Shown here: one piece after another, positions 6,429 through 7,947 of the stretch
Layout of the letters: each line of letters opens with the position of its first letter
Position numbering within the stretch: position 1 is the stretch's first letter
NCBI GenBank assembly: GCA_021828225.1
Contig: JAKASH010000115.1
Coordinates: forward strand, 1 to 7,947
Length of the DNA stretch: 7,947 nt
From: Acidobacteriota bacterium
Lineage (GTDB): Bacteria > Acidobacteriota > Terriglobia > UBA7540
Direction: 5' to 3'
Notes under the pieces: generated by a model
What the model saw: the letters and a program-made list of their open reading frames with translations, nothing else
Databases searched by the model: none
Told to the model about the DNA's origin: nothing
Position numbers and translations under genes: made by a program

Positions 6429-6878
6429 CTACGCTCCCAGCTTGGCGCGAACCACTTGATTGACGCGCCTGCCGTCAGCATTCTTGCCCGCCAGTTTGGA
6501 CATCACTGCTTTCATGACCTTGCCAAGATCCTGGGGTCCGGCAGCACCGGTTTCTGCGATCGCGGCAGCTACAGCGGCACCGATCTCTTCCTCGCTTGCT
6601 TCGGCCGGCAGGTAGGCCTGGAGGATTTCGATTTCCGCTTCCTCTTTGGTGGCTAGATCTTCCCGGCCACCCTTGCGGAACTGTTCAACCGAATCGCGCC
6701 GCTGCTTGACAAGGCTCCGGAGCACGGCAAAGGCCTGATCGTCGCTGAGCGGTTTGCCGAGCTCGATCTGCTTGTGCTTGAGGGCGGTTTTCGTCATCCG
6801 CAGCACCGAGAGACGAAGTTCCTCCCGGGCTTTCATGGCAGCCACCAGGTCTCTTTCCACTTGTTCCACAATCGCCAT
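6429..6878 (-). CDS. yqeY: GatB/YqeY domain-containing protein
   Basis: 149 residues, the usual length of stand-alone YqeY proteins. The sequence begins with the helix VERDLVAAMKAREELRLSVLRM (7-28). It then shows KQRRDSVEQFRKGGREDLA (58-76) and EEAEIEILQAYLP (79-91), and ends with LGKVMKAVMSKLAGKNADGR (119-138), all family hallmarks. The C-terminal module is related to the tRNA-binding tail of GatB, the amidotransferase subunit that corrects mischarged Glu-/Asp-tRNA. The role of free YqeY is unsettled, so tRNA binding is only a family-based suggestion. It is cytoplasmic with no membrane segment. The ATG has AAAGGA about ten bases upstream. It is the first gene of a possible yqeY-OPT-rhomboid unit. 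Confidence 0.96.
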   Translation of the reverse strand: MAIVEQVERDLVAAMKAREELRLSVLRMTKTALKHKQIELGKPLSDDQAFAVLRSLVKQRRDSVEQFRKGGREDLATKEEAEIEILQAYLPAEASEEEIGAAVAAAIAETGAAGPQDLGKVMKAVMSKLAGKNADGRRVNQVVRAKLGA

Positions 6879-6909
6879 GGGTCAAAATCCTTTTTATGAA
6901 CTCTCGCCG

Positions 6910-6918
6910 AATATACCA
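6910..6918 (-). promoter_or_regulatory. Candidate extended -10 promoter for the yqeY-like gene
   Basis: On the minus strand TGGTATATT combines a TGn extension with a 5-of-6 -10 box (TATATT, 6915-6910). Transcription would start near 6903, leaving a leader of about 25 bases with the AAAGGA ribosome site. No good -35 box is seen at 16-18 bases, as is common for extended -10 promoters. Confidence 0.45.
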
Positions 6919-6959
6919 CAATCTGGTGCGAAAACATCATACAACGGCCCAATAAAGGG

Positions 6960-6979
6960 GGCATGGCTTCAGCCATGCC
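6960..6979. repeat. Short perfect palindrome
   Basis: GGCATGGCT and AGCCATGCC are perfect nine-base arms around a two-base loop. It belongs to the palindrome cluster of this divergent intergenic region. Confidence 0.75.
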
Positions 6980-6989
6980 ATAAAGTTGG

Positions 6990-7020
6990 CCACGGTCAGC
7001 GCTCAGTGCGCTGACCGTGG
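6990..7020. repeat. 13-bp-stem perfect inverted repeat
   Basis: CCACGGTCAGCGC and GCGCTGACCGTGG are perfect 13-base arms around TCAGT. Four bases later comes GATTTAACCGTGG (7024-7036), the conserved piece of the repeats that flank the thioredoxin-like gene. The CGCTGACC core also occurs in the hairpin at 1935-1955. A run of T does not follow on either strand, so a terminator role is unlikely. Confidence 0.75.
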
Positions 7021-7023
7021 GGC

Positions 7024-7036
7024 GATTTAACCGTGG
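7024..7036 (+). repeat. Dispersed repeat, partial copy 3
   Basis: GATTTAACCGTGG differs by one base from 1898-1910 and by one base from 2639-2651. The left GGTTAAATC arm is missing; a different palindrome (6990-7020) takes its place. Confidence 0.5.
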
Positions 7037-7178
7037 TTACCATATTGGGCTGCGGCGGGCCCGGCAACCGACCTCTTCTCCGAAATGCCTTGCCCGGCCG
7101 CCCGGGTTACTCCGGATTGCAATCGCCGCCCCTGCTGGTTATCCTGCTGGTAGAGCGGTACTGAGGATTTGAGGCCCT

Positions 7179-7947
7179 ATGAATAGTGCGCATCTTCCTG
7201 TGGGAATGGCTCTCGTTGGCGTCACGACAGGTTTTCTTGGTTTAAGGTATTTCAGCAAGGCAAAATCGGGCCGCTTCCGCGCCTGGGGCTGGACTGGCCT
7301 GGGGCTGCTGGTCGTCTTTGAGATCTCGCTCGCATTCGGCGTCGGCTGGGTCTCCACTTTTTTCACTCCTTTGTGCTGGACGGCCTATCTGCTGCTCATT
7401 GATGCCGCTGTCTGCCGCTTGAAAGGCTCGTCCCGGCTCTCCGATTTGCCGCGCGAATTCTTCCTTCTGGCTCTGGCGTCGATTCCCCTCTGGCTGATCT
7501 TCGAAGCCTACAACCTGAGGATGCAAAACTGGACCTACGTGGGTCTGCCCGCCGATGTCATCCTACGCAATTTCGGCTACGCGTGGTCCTTTGCAACCAT
7601 CTGGCCGGCCATCTTCGAGACTGCGGATTTTCTCCAGGCCCTCGGCTACTTCAGCGAACCGATCTCCCATCATCCGCCCTTCAGCCGGACATACCGAACG
7701 GTTTTGGCCCTGGTGGGTCTCCTCTTCGTCACGGTCCCTGTGCTGCTTCCATCGCACATCGGGCAATACCTGTTTGGGCCGGTCTGGATCGGATTCGTCC
7801 TTCTGCTGGATCCGTTGAATTATGCCTGGGGTGGGCATTCGCTTCTGCGGGACTGGGAAAAGGGAGAATCCTCCACCTTCTGGAGTTTTATGGCTGCCGG
7901 CCTGGTTTGCGGCGTCTTGTGGGAGTTCTGGAACTACTGGGCGGGCG
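7179..7947 (+). CDS. Uncharacterised Trp-rich polytopic membrane protein (runs off right edge)
   Basis: The frame is open from an ATG at 7179 to the window end (256 codons, no stop), so the C-terminus is missing. An in-frame TGA at 7170-7172 fixes the start at or after 7179; GAGGATTTGAGG upstream offers a ribosome site. About seven hydrophobic segments are visible (roughly residues 8-22, 38-56, 59-78, 92-110, 134-150, 174-191, 199-214), and another begins near 236. Notable motifs: WLIFEAYNLRMQNWTYVGLP (105-124), LLLDPLNYAWGG (208-219), SLLRDWEKGE (221-230) and CGVLWEFWNYW (244-254). The first and last both carry an acidic residue followed by Asn and Trp, which suggests membrane-embedded polar sites or an internal duplication. 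I do not recognise a named family; I have an impression of similar hypothetical proteins in Acidobacteriota. It is transcribed divergently from yqeY. Confidence 0.85.
   Translation, partial: MNSAHLPVGMALVGVTTGFLGLRYFSKAKSGRFRAWGWTGLGLLVVFEISLAFGVGWVSTFFTPLCWTAYLLLIDAAVCRLKGSSRLSDLPREFFLLALASIPLWLIFEAYNLRMQNWTYVGLPADVILRNFGYAWSFATIWPAIFETADFLQALGYFSEPISHHPPFSRTYRTVLALVGLLFVTVPVLLPSHIGQYLFGPVWIGFVLLLDPLNYAWGGHSLLRDWEKGESSTFWSFMAAGLVCGVLWEFWNYWAG

Larger units (their letters stand above)
6879..7178. other. Divergent intergenic region between yqeY-like and membrane-protein genes
   Basis: 300 bases with no supportable gene. It holds the yqeY promoter candidate on the left, two strong palindromes (6960-6979 and 6990-7020), a third partial copy of the dispersed repeat (7024-7036) and the palindrome GATTGCAATC near 7115. 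I found no convincing plus-strand promoter for the gene starting at 7179. Confidence 0.6.

Noticed and set aside
5534..6463. A plus-strand 309-codon open frame opposite the OPT start and the YqeY end
   Set aside because: Highly basic, low-complexity shadow translation crossing two well-supported genes.
7159..7169. TACTGAGGATT before the membrane-protein gene, identical to the left border of the MITE-like element (3289-3299)
   Set aside because: Eleven bases without further similarity or an inverted partner. It could mark an element border but is probably chance.
1..7947. CRISPR array, tRNA or rRNA genes, phage or defence genes
   Set aside because: I looked on both strands for regularly spaced repeats, tRNA cloverleaf landmarks and related genes and saw none. 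The repeats present are palindromic and irregularly spaced.

Overview
The window (about 57-60% GC by eye) looks like a chromosomal segment of an Acidobacteriota genome. This is an inference from gene content: a TonB-dependent receptor with an N-terminal carboxypeptidase-regulatory-like domain, an OPT-family transporter, a Trp-rich orphan membrane protein, and many short palindromic intergenic repeats. No sequence search was possible. Five complete genes and one truncated gene can be supported. All are on the minus strand except the one at the right edge.

Layout, left to right. (1) 1-1353, minus: N-terminal 451 codons of a BtuB-like TonB-dependent outer-membrane receptor that runs off the left edge. 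Upstream lies a complete control region: a sigma70-like promoter (1732-1761), a full cobalamin riboswitch aptamer (1520-1701), a Rho-independent terminator (1423-1466) and a small hairpin touching the Shine-Dalgarno sequence (1367-1388). Together these argue for corrinoid-repressed vitamin B12 uptake. (2) 1702-1963: promoter plus palindromic repeats. (3) 1964-2518, minus: membrane-anchored TlpA/ResA-like thioredoxin. (4) 2519-2833: gene-free, with repeats. (5) 2834-3217, minus: SnoaL/DUF4440-like NTF2-fold protein. (6) 3293-3407: 115-bp MITE-like inverted-repeat element directly after the next gene's stop. (7) 3409-4146, minus: rhomboid serine protease. (8) 4220-6367, minus: OPT-family transporter. 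(9) 6429-6878, minus: GatB/YqeY-domain protein. (10) 6879-7178: divergent intergenic region with two strong palindromes. (11) 7179 to the right edge, plus: uncharacterised polytopic membrane protein, truncated by the window.

The yqeY, OPT and rhomboid genes are spaced 61 and 73 bp apart and may form one transcription unit read from an extended -10 promoter near 6910. The NTF2-like and tlpA genes appear to be separate units, isolated by repeats. The clearest functional system is the riboswitch-controlled receptor. I saw no evidence of a phage, defence, CRISPR or secondary-metabolite locus. The least understood items are the dispersed repeat carrying GATTTARCCGTRG (three copies, two of them flanking tlpA), the MITE-like element, and the orphan membrane protein.
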